In this document: piece by piece, positions 30,421-39,685 of the stretch
How the letters are laid out: every line of letters begins with the position of its first letter
Numbering within the stretch: the stretch's first letter is position 1
Source of the DNA: Sporanaerobacter acetigenes DSM 13106
Lineage (GTDB): Bacteria > Bacillota > Clostridia > Tissierellales > Sporanaerobacteraceae
Length of the DNA: 64,000 nt
Assembly (NCBI RefSeq): GCF_900130025.1
Contig: NZ_FQXR01000003.1
Coordinates: forward strand, 248,001 to 312,000
Direction: 5' to 3'
Position numbers and translations under genes: made by a program
The notes under the pieces: generated by a model
The model's input: the letters and a program-made list of their open reading frames with translations, nothing else
What the model was told of the DNA's origin: nothing
Databases searched by the model: none

Positions 30421-30681
30421 AATACTTTTTATAAATTCTTTTATGAAATTTATAACATTTAAGTCGTAAGTTTTACCAAACAATTGAATTGAAGGTTTGA
30501 CTTTCAAATTCAATAAAAAAATATGTTGATCTTGCACATAAGTAAGTTCTTGAATAGATTTTTCTGTTGCTTTTAGTCCTAAATAGAAAATAAACACAAC
30601 GACTATAATTATCAAAAACTCAAAACGATATTTTGATTTTTCTTTTTTTTGTTTTCTAACACGTTCCACTCTAGTTTCCAT
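30415..30681 (-). CDS. Small single-pass membrane protein, unknown
   Basis: Not recognised. 88 aa: a basic N-terminal segment (METRVERVRKQKKEKSKYR), one TM helix (about 21-38), and an outside domain of about 45 residues ending FIKEFIKSIK. The positive-inside rule predicts the N-terminus in the cytoplasm. I start at the ATG at 30679-30681 behind GGTGATTG. It lies 43 bases downstream of lepB and ends in a terminator before lepA. Confidence 0.65.
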   Translation of the reverse strand: METRVERVRKQKKEKSKYRFEFLIIIVVVFIFYLGLKATEKSIQELTYVQDQHIFLLNLKVKPSIQLFGKTYDLNVINFIKEFIKSIK

Positions 30682-30724
30682 AACAATCACCAAGATTATT
30701 ATGGACATTTTTTTCTATTATATA

Positions 30725-31273
30725 CTACTCTAATTTTCCAAATCTATCTCCAAAAGGGAAGTATCTAAAATTTGCTTTTCCCTTAATGGATTCCACAGAA
30801 ATACATCCAAAATATCTGCTATCCTTACTTGCCCCTTCTTCTCTGTTGTCACCTAGAACAAATACATATCCTTTTGGAACCAACCAAGTATCTTCATCAT
30901 AAGTATGAGTATAGGCATTTTCTGCTATATAATCTTCTTCTAAAATTTCACCATTTAAATATACTTTTCCATCCTTTATTTCTACCGTGTCTCCAGCCAA
31001 AGCTATAACACGTTTTATATAATCTTTACTAGGATTGTCTGGAGCCTTAAGTATTACAATATCGCCCCTACCAGGATTGGAAAAATACAAAGATATTTTA
31101 TTTGTAAACAATCTGTCTTTTTCATGTAAGGTAGGATACATTGAACTTCCCAACACATAAGTAGTATTAAATATAAATGTTTTTATCAAAATAGCTACAA
31201 TGACAGCAAAAAAAATGCTTTTTACCCATTCCATAGTCTCACTCTTTGCTTTTATTTTTTTATCTTCTTCCAT
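30725..31273 (-). CDS. lepB: Signal peptidase I
   Basis: Cleaves signal peptides of exported proteins on the outer face of the membrane. One N-terminal TM helix (about 17-36), the nucleophile Ser44 in GSSMYPTL, general base Lys87 in DYIKRVIALAGD and GDNREEGASKDSR near 140-152. 182 aa is the Gram-positive size. It would serve the many exported proteins in this window. It is followed by the small membrane protein gene. Confidence 0.95.
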   Translation of the reverse strand: MEEDKKIKAKSETMEWVKSIFFAVIVAILIKTFIFNTTYVLGSSMYPTLHEKDRLFTNKISLYFSNPGRGDIVILKAPDNPSKDYIKRVIALAGDTVEIKDGKVYLNGEILEEDYIAENAYTHTYDEDTWLVPKGYVFVLGDNREEGASKDSRYFGCISVESIKGKANFRYFPFGDRFGKLE

Positions 31274-31343
31274 GAGAATCCCTCCAAATGTGATACTGAG
31301 CTTATATTATTATAACACTTTTTTATATTAAAAAAAAGCAAAA

Positions 31344-32546
31344 TCATTCCTGAACTTTGTCTATAACCACACTCAATATCTTTCCCACCAATTTTGCTGA
31401 TTCTTGAGCCTCTTCTATAGTATTTAAATTACTACCTATTTCTATTAAAGCATAATAATTAGAAACAAATTGATTGAACTTGCCACTAGGCTTTATTATT
31501 ATTCCTTTACATAGTCCGGGATAAAGAGTATCTGAAACTGATTTTATGTATTTTGCAAACTTCAAAACCTCGTCTACATTTGGAGAATCTGGACCAATAA
31601 CTATAGAAAAAGTAGCTACATCTTTTCCATCTATCACAGTTTTAGATTGCTTTACTGCTTTGCTTTTATAACTTGCATTTTCCGGTATTCCATCCCTATG
31701 AATATCAAATACCACTTTTAAATTTTCATCATTCCCTATGGCATTTTTAATAGTGTTTAACGATCTTGTATATGAACCATTGTAAGAAGGAGAGTCATGA
31801 TAAGTAGTTATATGAACAACACCATGGCCATTATTTTCTAAACTTTCAGAAACAATATCTCCAATAGTCAATACATTGTATTTTTTTTCTATAGTATGAC
31901 ATGTATTTTGTACAACTGGCAAATAAGCTTCTGTCCCATGAGTATGGTATATTAAAACATAGGGTTTCTCTTTGTTTATTTCCAATTTTTTGATATTTTG
32001 AGCAACAGGTATTCCTTCTAAATTTAGATTTTCTGATTTGATTTCGTTTTCCTGAAAAAACTCTCCTTCTTCACTTTCCATCAAATCTTCAACAAATATC
32101 AAATCTTCTAATTGTTGTATATCTAAATTATCATCTTTAGATACTTTTATATCTTTGTCTTTAGATATTGGTGTTGAAATCTTTCCATCTGTTAATGTAA
32201 ATATAGCTGGAAATTGAGCCTTTATATAATTGTCTATATTCAAAGTATCTCTCAAATTCTTTCTAATTAACTCATATAGATTAATATCAATTCCTTTTTC
32301 TCCTTTTAAAAAAGCACTCATAGATGAATTTGAAGTAGATATGATTTTTAACAATATTTCCGATTTATCTATTCTGTCATGTTTCTCAAAGCTAAACACC
32401 TCAACGCTTTCTCCATAATCAGCTATAGGTTTCACATCATCTTTAAAATATTTCATCACAATTGTAGAACCCAAAAAAAATATAAACATACAAAAAAGAG
32501 CAAATAACACATAATAAAATCTTGTCCTATAAACCTTTGTATTCAT
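31344..32546 (-). CDS. spoIIP: Stage II sporulation protein P
   Basis: Amidase and endopeptidase that, with SpoIID and SpoIIM, thins septal peptidoglycan and drives engulfment of the forespore. One N-terminal TM helix (about 10-31), a variable linker, then the catalytic SpoIIP domain with the zinc-site motif YHTHGTEAYLP near 199-209 and FDIHRDG near 280. 400 aa. It lies downstream of gpr, the conserved gpr-spoIIP pair. Confidence 0.94.
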   Translation of the reverse strand: MNTKVYRTRFYYVLFALFCMFIFFLGSTIVMKYFKDDVKPIADYGESVEVFSFEKHDRIDKSEILLKIISTSNSSMSAFLKGEKGIDINLYELIRKNLRDTLNIDNYIKAQFPAIFTLTDGKISTPISKDKDIKVSKDDNLDIQQLEDLIFVEDLMESEEGEFFQENEIKSENLNLEGIPVAQNIKKLEINKEKPYVLIYHTHGTEAYLPVVQNTCHTIEKKYNVLTIGDIVSESLENNGHGVVHITTYHDSPSYNGSYTRSLNTIKNAIGNDENLKVVFDIHRDGIPENASYKSKAVKQSKTVIDGKDVATFSIVIGPDSPNVDEVLKFAKYIKSVSDTLYPGLCKGIIIKPSGKFNQFVSNYYALIEIGSNLNTIEEAQESAKLVGKILSVVIDKVQE

Positions 32547-32579
32547 ATAAATGCACTCCTTTTCATGAAACTCACTAGT

Positions 32580-32622
32580 GGCAAGTTCTATGTATACTAA
32601 AATATTTAAAGTAGAACTTGCC
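32580..32622. repeat. Inverted repeat between gpr and spoIIP
   Basis: Eleven-bp perfect arms (GGCAAGTTCTA and TAGAACTTGCC) around 21 AT-rich bases. There is no T-run after it on either strand, so it is not an obvious terminator; it may fold in the gpr-spoIIP message or bind a regulator. Confidence 0.5.
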
Positions 32623-32673
32623 TATTCATTATAAAAATATATTCTAAAAGGAAGATTTATATGAAAAAACTAT

Positions 32674-33648
32674 TTATTTTATATATCTATTTACATCTTT
32701 TAAATCAATTCCTGGATGAAGAGCTATATTTAATCCATTTGCTATTACAATAGAGAGATTATCTATGAGCTCATCAATTTCCTTTGGAGTAACAATAGTA
32801 TTAGGCATAAATGGCTCTAGTACTTCTCTTATTAGAGAATATTTTTCTTCTTTGGATAATTCAACTAACATTTCATAAAATTCAGAACCAAATTTTGCTT
32901 CTTTCATCATGGAGTCAATGATTAAATCTATAGTATCATTCACCATAGTAGCAGCATCTACTACAGTAGGAATTCCTATTGAAATAACAGGGACTCCTAG
33001 ATATTCACTATTAAGTCCTTGCCTTTTATTTCCCACTCCGCTACCTGGGTTTATTCCTGTATCAGAAATTTGTATAGTAGTACTAATTCTATTCATATTT
33101 CTTGATGCCAGCGCATCAATAGCTATAACCAAATCTGGATTAGTTTTTTCTACAACTCCTTTTATAATCTCTCCTGTTTCAATCCCAGTAAGCCCCATAA
33201 CCCCTGGAGATAATGCCGAAACATTAGCCATCTCTTCATCATCTTCTTTTTTATAGGAAACAAAAAAATGTCTTGTAACAAGAACTCTTTTTACTACTTT
33301 AGGTCCCAATGCATCTGGAGTCACATTCCAATTCCCCAGCCCTACTATAAGCGTTTTAGTTTTTTTAGTATTCTTTGCTATTGCCTTTATTTCTTTTGCC
33401 AATTGGATACTTATTTCATCTTTTAAATCTTCATTGGGATTTTTTAAATTGGGAACTTCTATAGTGATATATGTTCCTGTAGGTTTTCCCATGTTTTTTT
33501 CGCCAATTTTATCTAATATTTTAACTCTTGTTATAGTATAGTACTTTTCTTCCTCTATTTTGACCTCCACTCCGGGAACTTCTCTGTTTTCCCCTTCACT
33601 ATACAATTCTCTAGCTTCAACAGCTAAATCTGTTCTTACTTGAAACAT
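32674..33648 (-). CDS. gpr: Germination protease GPR
   Basis: Aspartic-type protease that degrades small acid-soluble spore proteins at germination; made as a zymogen. The family opening VRTDLAVEARELYSE and the core blocks GLGNWNVTPDALGP and SGVGNKRQGL are clear. I begin at the ATG at 33646-33648 behind AGGAGTGATTTTA, 324 aa. Upstream sits a forespore-type promoter. Its presence is strong evidence of an endospore former. Confidence 0.96.
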   Translation of the reverse strand: MFQVRTDLAVEARELYSEGENREVPGVEVKIEEEKYYTITRVKILDKIGEKNMGKPTGTYITIEVPNLKNPNEDLKDEISIQLAKEIKAIAKNTKKTKTLIVGLGNWNVTPDALGPKVVKRVLVTRHFFVSYKKEDDEEMANVSALSPGVMGLTGIETGEIIKGVVEKTNPDLVIAIDALASRNMNRISTTIQISDTGINPGSGVGNKRQGLNSEYLGVPVISIGIPTVVDAATMVNDTIDLIIDSMMKEAKFGSEFYEMLVELSKEEKYSLIREVLEPFMPNTIVTPKEIDELIDNLSIVIANGLNIALHPGIDLKDVNRYIK

Positions 33649-33702
33649 TAAAATCACTCCTCTTACTTTTTTCAAATTCTATATCTTAGTCATAACTATT
33701 TT

Positions 33703-33729
33703 TAGTATTATAAATTTTTTTATGTATTC
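33703..33729 (-). promoter_or_regulatory. Candidate sigma-G/sigma-F promoter of gpr
   Basis: Minus strand GAATA (33725-33729), 15-base spacer, AATACTA (33703-33709). This fits the sigma-G pattern GHATR-N15-CATNHTA with one mismatch, before a gene that is forespore-specific in Bacillus. Confidence 0.55.
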
Positions 33730-33749
33730 TAAATAAAATCTATTTTGCC

Positions 33750-33778
33750 TTGCATTTTATAGACCTTCATGGTAAAAT
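33750..33778 (+). promoter_or_regulatory. Promoter of rpsT
   Basis: TTGCAT (33750-33755), 17-base spacer, TAAAAT (33773-33778), about 33 bases before the rpsT start. It is divergent from the gpr promoter. Confidence 0.7.
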
Positions 33779-33810
33779 ATTTCTTGTTAGATAATGGGGA
33801 GGTGAATTTA

Positions 33811-34086
33811 TTGGCAAACATCAAATCAGCAGAAAAGAGAATTCGTGTTATTGATAAAAAAACTGAGATAAATAAAAGTAGAAAGTCAGAAATTAGAACA
33901 TATATTAGAAAGTTTGATGAAGCAGTAGAAAATGGTAGTTTTGATGAAGCTAGGGAATTACTTAAAATTATAGATAAAAAGCTAAAAAGAGCTGCTACAA
34001 AAAATGTTGTTTCTAAAAATGCTGCTTCAAGAAAAGTTAGTCGTTTGACTAAAAGATTAAATAGTAAAGTAAATGAAGCTGTATAA
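33811..34086 (+). CDS. rpsT: 30S ribosomal protein S20
   Basis: Binds the 5' domain of 16S rRNA. The family start (M)ANIKSAEKRIRV and the basic helical body are clear. I start at the TTG at 33811-33813, six bases after GGGGAGGTG; the open frame extends upstream but does not resemble S20. 91 aa. A rare plus-strand gene here, between divergent gpr and convergent holA. Confidence 0.96.
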   Translation: MANIKSAEKRIRVIDKKTEINKSRKSEIRTYIRKFDEAVENGSFDEARELLKIIDKKLKRAATKNVVSKNAASRKVSRLTKRLNSKVNEAV

Positions 34087-34090
34087 TATA

Positions 34091-34119
34091 AAACTTCGGT
34101 TATAACCCGAAGTTTTTTT
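34091..34119 (+). terminator. Terminator of rpsT
   Basis: Arms AAACTTCGG and CCGAAGTTT around a seven-base loop, running into a seven-T tract. Lies between rpsT and the convergent holA end. Confidence 0.92.
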
Positions 34120-34127
34120 GCTTTTTA

Positions 34128-35177
34128 TTAGCATAATGTAACTATAAGCATCTCCAATACCAATTTAGAATTCATTGAGGTGCTTTTAAGTTTCTCATCT
34201 GCTTCTAAGCAAAGTTCCAATGCGTTATCTAATTTTTCATAAGAAAAACTTTTACACTGTCTAGATATCTTTCCAAACTCATAAGATCCAATACCCATCC
34301 TCTCCATAGATTCTTTTTGACCAAATCCACTTTCTTTTAAAGTCTTACATTGTCTTAAAAGCCGAAATTGTCTGATTATCATAAATAATATCTTAGGTAA
34401 TGGCTCATTTAAAATACATATTTCATTAAATGTTTTTAAGGATCCATTTACATCTTTAGCTGCAATGCTATCTAACAATTTAAATATATTTGTATCTAAA
34501 GATTTAGCTACAATTTTATCTATATCATCTTTGGAAATTTCTTTTTTGTCCCTTGCAAAATTTGAAATTTGAGCTATTTGATTTTCCAAATCATACAATG
34601 TCTTATTCCCATCTCTAGATAAATACGATGAATATTGTACCAGATAATTTATACTTGGATAAGATATATTTTTGTTATATTTTCTAAACTCCTTTTCTAT
34701 CCAATTATATAGATCTTTTCCCTTTATTCTTTCAAAATCCACGACTCCACCAATTTTATTAATTGTTTTAACTATAGATTTATTTTTGTCAACTTTTCTT
34801 TCTTTTTCAATAAATATAATCACTACATAATCTTCTAAAGTTTTAAGATATTCTTTTAATCCTTCATCTTTTTTAGATTCTATTTCATATTCTTCATCAT
34901 CTTTTTTTCTTCTACTAAATATTCCCAAGTCTTTTACAACTACAATCTTTTTTTCAGACATAAAAGGTAGGGTTTCACAGGCATTGTATATTTCATTAAA
35001 TTCTGTATCTTTCCCTTCAAAGCTTATATAATTAAGGGATTCAAGGCCCTGAGGAATATATTTTTCTTTTATCAAATTAAGAGAATAATCTATAAAATAA
35101 TGTTCTTCTCCACAAAAAATATAAACTGTTTTTAAATTGTTATTCTTTATATCTACAATCAATTCTTCACATTTCAT
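34128..35177 (-). CDS. holA: DNA polymerase III delta subunit
   Basis: Clamp-loader delta subunit (YqeN type), which opens the beta clamp. Start VYIFCGEEHYFIDYSL, an internal AAA-like fold without a working Walker A, and a C-terminal helical collar with EPLPKILFMIIRQFRLL. 349 aa. Its start overlaps the comEC stop by 11 bases, a conserved comEC-holA-rpsT cluster. Confidence 0.94.
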   Translation of the reverse strand: MKCEELIVDIKNNNLKTVYIFCGEEHYFIDYSLNLIKEKYIPQGLESLNYISFEGKDTEFNEIYNACETLPFMSEKKIVVVKDLGIFSRRKKDDEEYEIESKKDEGLKEYLKTLEDYVVIIFIEKERKVDKNKSIVKTINKIGGVVDFERIKGKDLYNWIEKEFRKYNKNISYPSINYLVQYSSYLSRDGNKTLYDLENQIAQISNFARDKKEISKDDIDKIVAKSLDTNIFKLLDSIAAKDVNGSLKTFNEICILNEPLPKILFMIIRQFRLLRQCKTLKESGFGQKESMERMGIGSYEFGKISRQCKSFSYEKLDNALELCLEADEKLKSTSMNSKLVLEMLIVTLC

Positions 35178-37638
35178 AATTTTCCCACTCCCTAAATATA
35201 CAACAATTTTTTTTAGAAATATAATATGATAATAGCATATATATGAGTATAAAACTTATTTCTAATCCATAATTTAATATTATATCATTTATACTAGGCT
35301 TTTCTCTAATAAAAGTATAAATTTCACATTTATTTGGCCTAATATTTAATGTTATAAGTCCAGATTCATCAGTTCTATATATATCTATCCCCCTATCCTT
35401 ATATCTCTCAAGAACTTCCTCATCGGGATGACCAAAATTATTTTTCCCAACTTGTATAAATCCATATTTAGGATTGAAAAAATCTATGAAATCTTCACTA
35501 GATGATGTGCTACTTCCATGGTGTGGAACTTTCAAAAAATCTATATTTTCTCTTTCATCTTGTACTAAAATAGATTCTGTTTCAGATTCTATGTCTCCTG
35601 TAAGCAGTGTTTTCTTATCAAAACTATCCAACAAAAGCACTAGTGACAAATTATTTTCATTATCTATATGCTTTAAATTAGTTTCTTCTTTAGGCCATAG
35701 AACTCTAATAGAAACATTTTTCCCAATATCTAGTTTTTGATTGTATCCAATTTTATAGACATTTACATTGTTCTCTTTAGCACTAGAAATTATATCATTG
35801 TAAATAGTACTATTTTCATTTTCATAAGCTATAAAAACCCTCTTTACTTTTATATTTTCCATAAGCAGTGGCAAAGACTTGCAGTGATCTTCATGAAAAT
35901 GGGTGATAAAAACTCCATCTAGTGAAAATACTCCTTTTTTTACTAGATAAGGTAAAACTATATTTTCTCCTACGTCAAAATTTCCAAATACATTTCCACC
36001 TGTATCAACCAAAAAATATCTACCATTAGTTTCAATGAGCATACAATCTCCTTGTCCCACATCTATAAATTCTATAGTTAACTCCTTTTCCACCATAGGT
36101 AAAATAGATATAAACAATATACATACTATAAGATAATAAAAAATTGCCCTGTTTATCTCAAATGGGAAAACATCAACTCTAACAATCTTGAATATACAAA
36201 AAATAGCAAAATAATAAAGAAAAATTCCAAAAATACTTGACGAAAACATTTTGATGCTTCCTAAAGGTAGTGCATATATCATATTTAATACAATATTTTC
36301 CACATTTAAAATTTCATTCAATACAATCCCTAAAAAGCGGCAAATAAAACCACCTGCAAAGGAAAATAACAAAATGAAAAAAGCTATTATGACTCCTATT
36401 GAAAGTAAAGGTATCAATAAAAAATTTGCCAATATGCTCATAGGAGAAATACTGTTAAAGTAATACATGGTTATAGGAGCTACCCCTATTTGAACTGCCA
36501 ATATACTATAAAGAGAAGTCATAGCCTTTCCTTTGTAAGGATAAAATTTGTTTCTCATCTCTTTAAGCAACAGCAATAATGATAGTGTAGCCATGAAAGA
36601 TAATTGAAATCCTACATTGAAAAGCCATAGCGGATTATAAATAAGAAGTATAAATGCAGCAAAAGCTATAGTATTTATTTCATCATAAGCTCTAAATTGA
36701 ATTTGAGAATACATAAGTACAGTAAACATTATAAGAGATCTAAGCACGGAAGGTGGAAAACCAATAAGATATCCATAAATCCACAAAATAGCTATGGTTG
36801 TTCCAATATTTATCTTTCTATTTATTCCCAATATCGCAAATGCTGATATTAAAAAAGATGAAATGATTCCAATATGCAAACCTGATACAGCCATCAAATG
36901 GGCTAATCCCATTTCTCTGTATTTAATTTGATAGTCTTGATCTAAATAAGACATTTCACCTAACATAATTGACTTCATCAATTGGCTATTTGTTGGATTT
37001 AAATACTCATCAAAAGTACCCTCAACTTTTGTTTTGAATTTTTTCCTGAAGACTTCTCCTGAATTCAAATTGTTTTTTGAAATAGTTTTTACAAAATGAC
37101 TTCTAGTACTAATTGTAGTAAATATGTCATTGGTCTCTAAATACAATTTATAGTTAAAAAGCTTTGGATTTGTATTTGCTTTTGGTTCATTTAAAATACC
37201 AGAAACCTTTATCGCATCACCTATTTCATATTTTTCTTCTCCATAACATTTTAACAATACCTTTTCTTTTCCAGTATATATGTGACCATTATGATATATA
37301 TTTTTAGTCTCTAAAACATAATTAGCAGAATCATCTTTATATCTCGCTTCCACAACTCTTCCTTCTATTTCTACGTTTTCGCCTACAAAAGACTTAAGGA
37401 TACTATTTTCAATTTTCCCATACATAGCTAGCATTCCAATGATGAAAAATAGCAAATATATAACTAATAAATCTTTTTTATTTAAAAAAATGCAAACCAA
37501 AAACAAAGCTAAAGAAACTATTAGCCCCATAAGAATAAATTTAAAATCGATTTTTACATAATAATAAAAAACTATTCCTATAATTATAGGAATAGTAAAT
37601 TGAACAAAAGGTTGATTAAAGTAAGTTTTTTTATACAT
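35167..37638 (-). CDS. comEC: Competence protein ComEC/Rec2
   Basis: Membrane channel for single-stranded DNA uptake. N-terminal helices and DUF4131/OB region (about 1-200), the multi-TM competence domain (about 215-500; LMAVSGLHIGIISSF), and a C-terminal metallo-beta-lactamase domain (about 525-770) with THFHEDHCKSLPLL and LKVPHHGSSTS metal motifs, thought to degrade the non-transforming strand. 823 aa, complete. Together with comEA in this window it suggests a DNA-uptake apparatus. Confidence 0.95.
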   Translation of the reverse strand: MYKKTYFNQPFVQFTIPIIIGIVFYYYVKIDFKFILMGLIVSLALFLVCIFLNKKDLLVIYLLFFIIGMLAMYGKIENSILKSFVGENVEIEGRVVEARYKDDSANYVLETKNIYHNGHIYTGKEKVLLKCYGEEKYEIGDAIKVSGILNEPKANTNPKLFNYKLYLETNDIFTTISTRSHFVKTISKNNLNSGEVFRKKFKTKVEGTFDEYLNPTNSQLMKSIMLGEMSYLDQDYQIKYREMGLAHLMAVSGLHIGIISSFLISAFAILGINRKINIGTTIAILWIYGYLIGFPPSVLRSLIMFTVLMYSQIQFRAYDEINTIAFAAFILLIYNPLWLFNVGFQLSFMATLSLLLLLKEMRNKFYPYKGKAMTSLYSILAVQIGVAPITMYYFNSISPMSILANFLLIPLLSIGVIIAFFILLFSFAGGFICRFLGIVLNEILNVENIVLNMIYALPLGSIKMFSSSIFGIFLYYFAIFCIFKIVRVDVFPFEINRAIFYYLIVCILFISILPMVEKELTIEFIDVGQGDCMLIETNGRYFLVDTGGNVFGNFDVGENIVLPYLVKKGVFSLDGVFITHFHEDHCKSLPLLMENIKVKRVFIAYENENSTIYNDIISSAKENNVNVYKIGYNQKLDIGKNVSIRVLWPKEETNLKHIDNENNLSLVLLLDSFDKKTLLTGDIESETESILVQDERENIDFLKVPHHGSSTSSSEDFIDFFNPKYGFIQVGKNNFGHPDEEVLERYKDRGIDIYRTDESGLITLNIRPNKCEIYTFIREKPSINDIILNYGLEISFILIYMLLSYYISKKNCCIFREWENYEM

Positions 37639-37657
37639 AAAATCACCTATTAATTAT

Positions 37658-38596
37658 TTACATAGAAATTCTTGTACCTTGTTTTCCCTTTACAGCTTCT
37701 AGGCAATTGTCTAATGAAGCTATAATAGCTACTCTGCCTTTTTTAGATTCAGCAAATTTTATAGCTGCTTCTACTTTTGGAAGCATGCTTCCACTTGCAA
37801 AATGACCTTCTTCAATATATTTTTTAGCTTCAGCAACTGTTATATCATCTAAATCTACTTGATTTGGCTTCCTAAAATTTAAAGAAATTTTATCAACTGC
37901 CGTAAGTATTAAAAGCGTATCTGCATCAAGATCTTCGGCTAATTTTTCACTTGCCAAATCTTTATCTATAACTGCAGCTACTCCCTTTAATTCACCATTT
38001 TCTTCTATAACAGGTATTCCACCGCCTCCAACAGTTATGACAACAGCACCAGAATCTACAAGAGTTTCAACTGTGTCTATTTCAACTATTCGTTTAGGAA
38101 TTGGTGAAGCTACTACTCTTCTAAATCCTCTTCCAGCATCTTCTACTATATCATAGCCTTTTTCTTTCTTGAGTAAATTTGCTTCCTCTTCTGTATAAAA
38201 TGGTCCAATAGGTTTCGTAGGATTCTTAAAAGCACTGTCTTCTTTATCTACTACAACTTGAGTCACAATTGTTGAAACTGCTTTTTTATTGCCTCTTTTT
38301 TGCAACTCATTTTTTAATGCTTGTTGTATATGATATCCTATCATTCCCTGACTCATTGCGCCACACACATCAAAAGGCATTGCTGGAGTGATATCATTTG
38401 CCGCTTCATTTTGGAGGACTATTCTACCCACTTGGGGTCCATTTCCATGAGCAATAACTACTTTGTATCCTTCGCCTATTAAATCGGCAATATATCTAGT
38501 AGTATCTTTAACTACTTCAAGTTGAGCTTCAGCTGTTGCTGGCTTTCCTGATGCTTGTAGGGCGTTTCCTCCCAATGCTACTACTATTTTTTCCAA
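37658..38596 (-). CDS. arcC: Carbamate kinase
   Basis: Last step of the arginine deiminase pathway: carbamoyl phosphate plus ADP gives ATP, CO2 and ammonia. Amino-acid-kinase fold with VVALGGNALQ (5-14), HGNGPQVG (50-57) and VITVGGGGIPV near 180-190. 312 aa. The start codon is TTG, behind AAAAGGGGG. Third gene after arcA and arcB. Confidence 0.97.
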   Translation of the reverse strand: MEKIVVALGGNALQASGKPATAEAQLEVVKDTTRYIADLIGEGYKVVIAHGNGPQVGRIVLQNEAANDITPAMPFDVCGAMSQGMIGYHIQQALKNELQKRGNKKAVSTIVTQVVVDKEDSAFKNPTKPIGPFYTEEEANLLKKEKGYDIVEDAGRGFRRVVASPIPKRIVEIDTVETLVDSGAVVITVGGGGIPVIEENGELKGVAAVIDKDLASEKLAEDLDADTLLILTAVDKISLNFRKPNQVDLDDITVAEAKKYIEEGHFASGSMLPKVEAAIKFAESKKGRVAIIASLDNCLEAVKGKQGTRISM

Positions 38597-38628
38597 ACAG
38601 ATTTCCCCCTTCTAAAATATCTATATAA

Positions 38629-39621
38629 CTATTTTCCTAAAGTAGCCACCATTACAGCTTTTATAGTATGCATTCTATTTTCGGCTTCATCAAATACAAC
38701 TGAATGTTTACTTCTAAATACTTCATCTGTTACTTCCATTTCTTTTAAACCATATTTTTCATATATTTCCTTACCTACTTCTGTTTCCAAGTCGTGGAAA
38801 GCTGGTAGACAATGTAAGAATAAAACTTCTTCATCTGCCATTTTCAACATATCCATATTTATTTGATAAGGTTTAAGTAATTTGATTCTCTCTTCAAAAT
38901 GAGCTTCTTCTCCCATAGATACCCAAACATCTGTATATAGGACATCTGCGTCTTTTACTCCTTCTTCTACTGATTTTGTTATAGTTATTTTTGCTTTGTT
39001 TTCTTCTGCTATTTTTCTTGCTTCTGCTACCAATTCTTCTTCTGGAAATAATTCTTTTGGTGATACTATTCTAAAGTCCATACCCATTTTTGCAGCACCA
39101 ATCATCAAAGAATTTGCCATATTGTTTCTTCCATCTCCAATATAAGCAAGTTTGATTCCCTTTAAATATCCTTTATGTTCTCTAATAGTTAAGAAATCCG
39201 CCAATATTTGGGTTGGATGATATTTGTCTGTAAGACCATTCCAAACCGGAACACCAGAATATTCTGCAAGAGCTTCTACAGTTTCATGCTTGAATCCTCT
39301 AAACTCTATACCATCAAACATTCTACCTAATACTTTTGCAGTATCCTCTACACTTTCTTTTTTCCCTAATTGTATATCGCCTTTTCCTAAATACTCTGGA
39401 TGAGCTCCTTCATCTATTGCTGCTACAGTAAAAGCACATCTAGTTCTAGTTGAAGGTTTTTCAAAAATTAAAGCTACGCTTTTTCCTTCTAAATTTCTAG
39501 GTCTAATCCCAGCATATTTTTGTCTTTTCAATTCAGCTGCTAACTTCAATAAATAATCAATCTCATCTGGTGTGTAATCCTTTAATGTCAAAAAATTTCT
39601 TCCTTTTAAATTGTAAGCCAT
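38629..39621 (-). CDS. arcB: Ornithine carbamoyltransferase (catabolic)
   Basis: Phosphorolyses citrulline to ornithine and carbamoyl phosphate. Carbamoyl-phosphate loop [10 protein letters not shown] (55-64), [11 protein letters not shown] and the ornithine-site HCLPAFHD are all present. 330 aa. It could be named argF on sequence, but its place between arcA and arcC argues for the catabolic enzyme. Confidence 0.95.
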   Translation of the reverse strand: MAYNLKGRNFLTLKDYTPDEIDYLLKLAAELKRQKYAGIRPRNLEGKSVALIFEKPSTRTRCAFTVAAIDEGAHPEYLGKGDIQLGKKESVEDTAKVLGRMFDGIEFRGFKHETVEALAEYSGVPVWNGLTDKYHPTQILADFLTIREHKGYLKGIKLAYIGDGRNNMANSLMIGAAKMGMDFRIVSPKELFPEEELVAEARKIAEENKAKITITKSVEEGVKDADVLYTDVWVSMGEEAHFEERIKLLKPYQINMDMLKMADEEVLFLHCLPAFHDLETEVGKEIYEKYGLKEMEVTDEVFRSKHSVVFDEAENRMHTIKAVMVATLGK

Positions 39622-39651
39622 ATTAAACCTCCTATCATGTTATTTATTTAA

Positions 39652-39674
39652 ATAGAGATTTTAATAATCTCTAT
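39652..39674 (-). repeat. Hairpin between arcA and arcB
   Basis: Nine-bp arms (ATAGAGATT and AATCTCTAT) around five bases, followed by TTTAAATAAATAAC on the minus strand. It is too weak to end transcription fully; it could mark a processing site in the arc message. Confidence 0.4.
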
Positions 39675-39685
39675 ATTTTCAAAAA

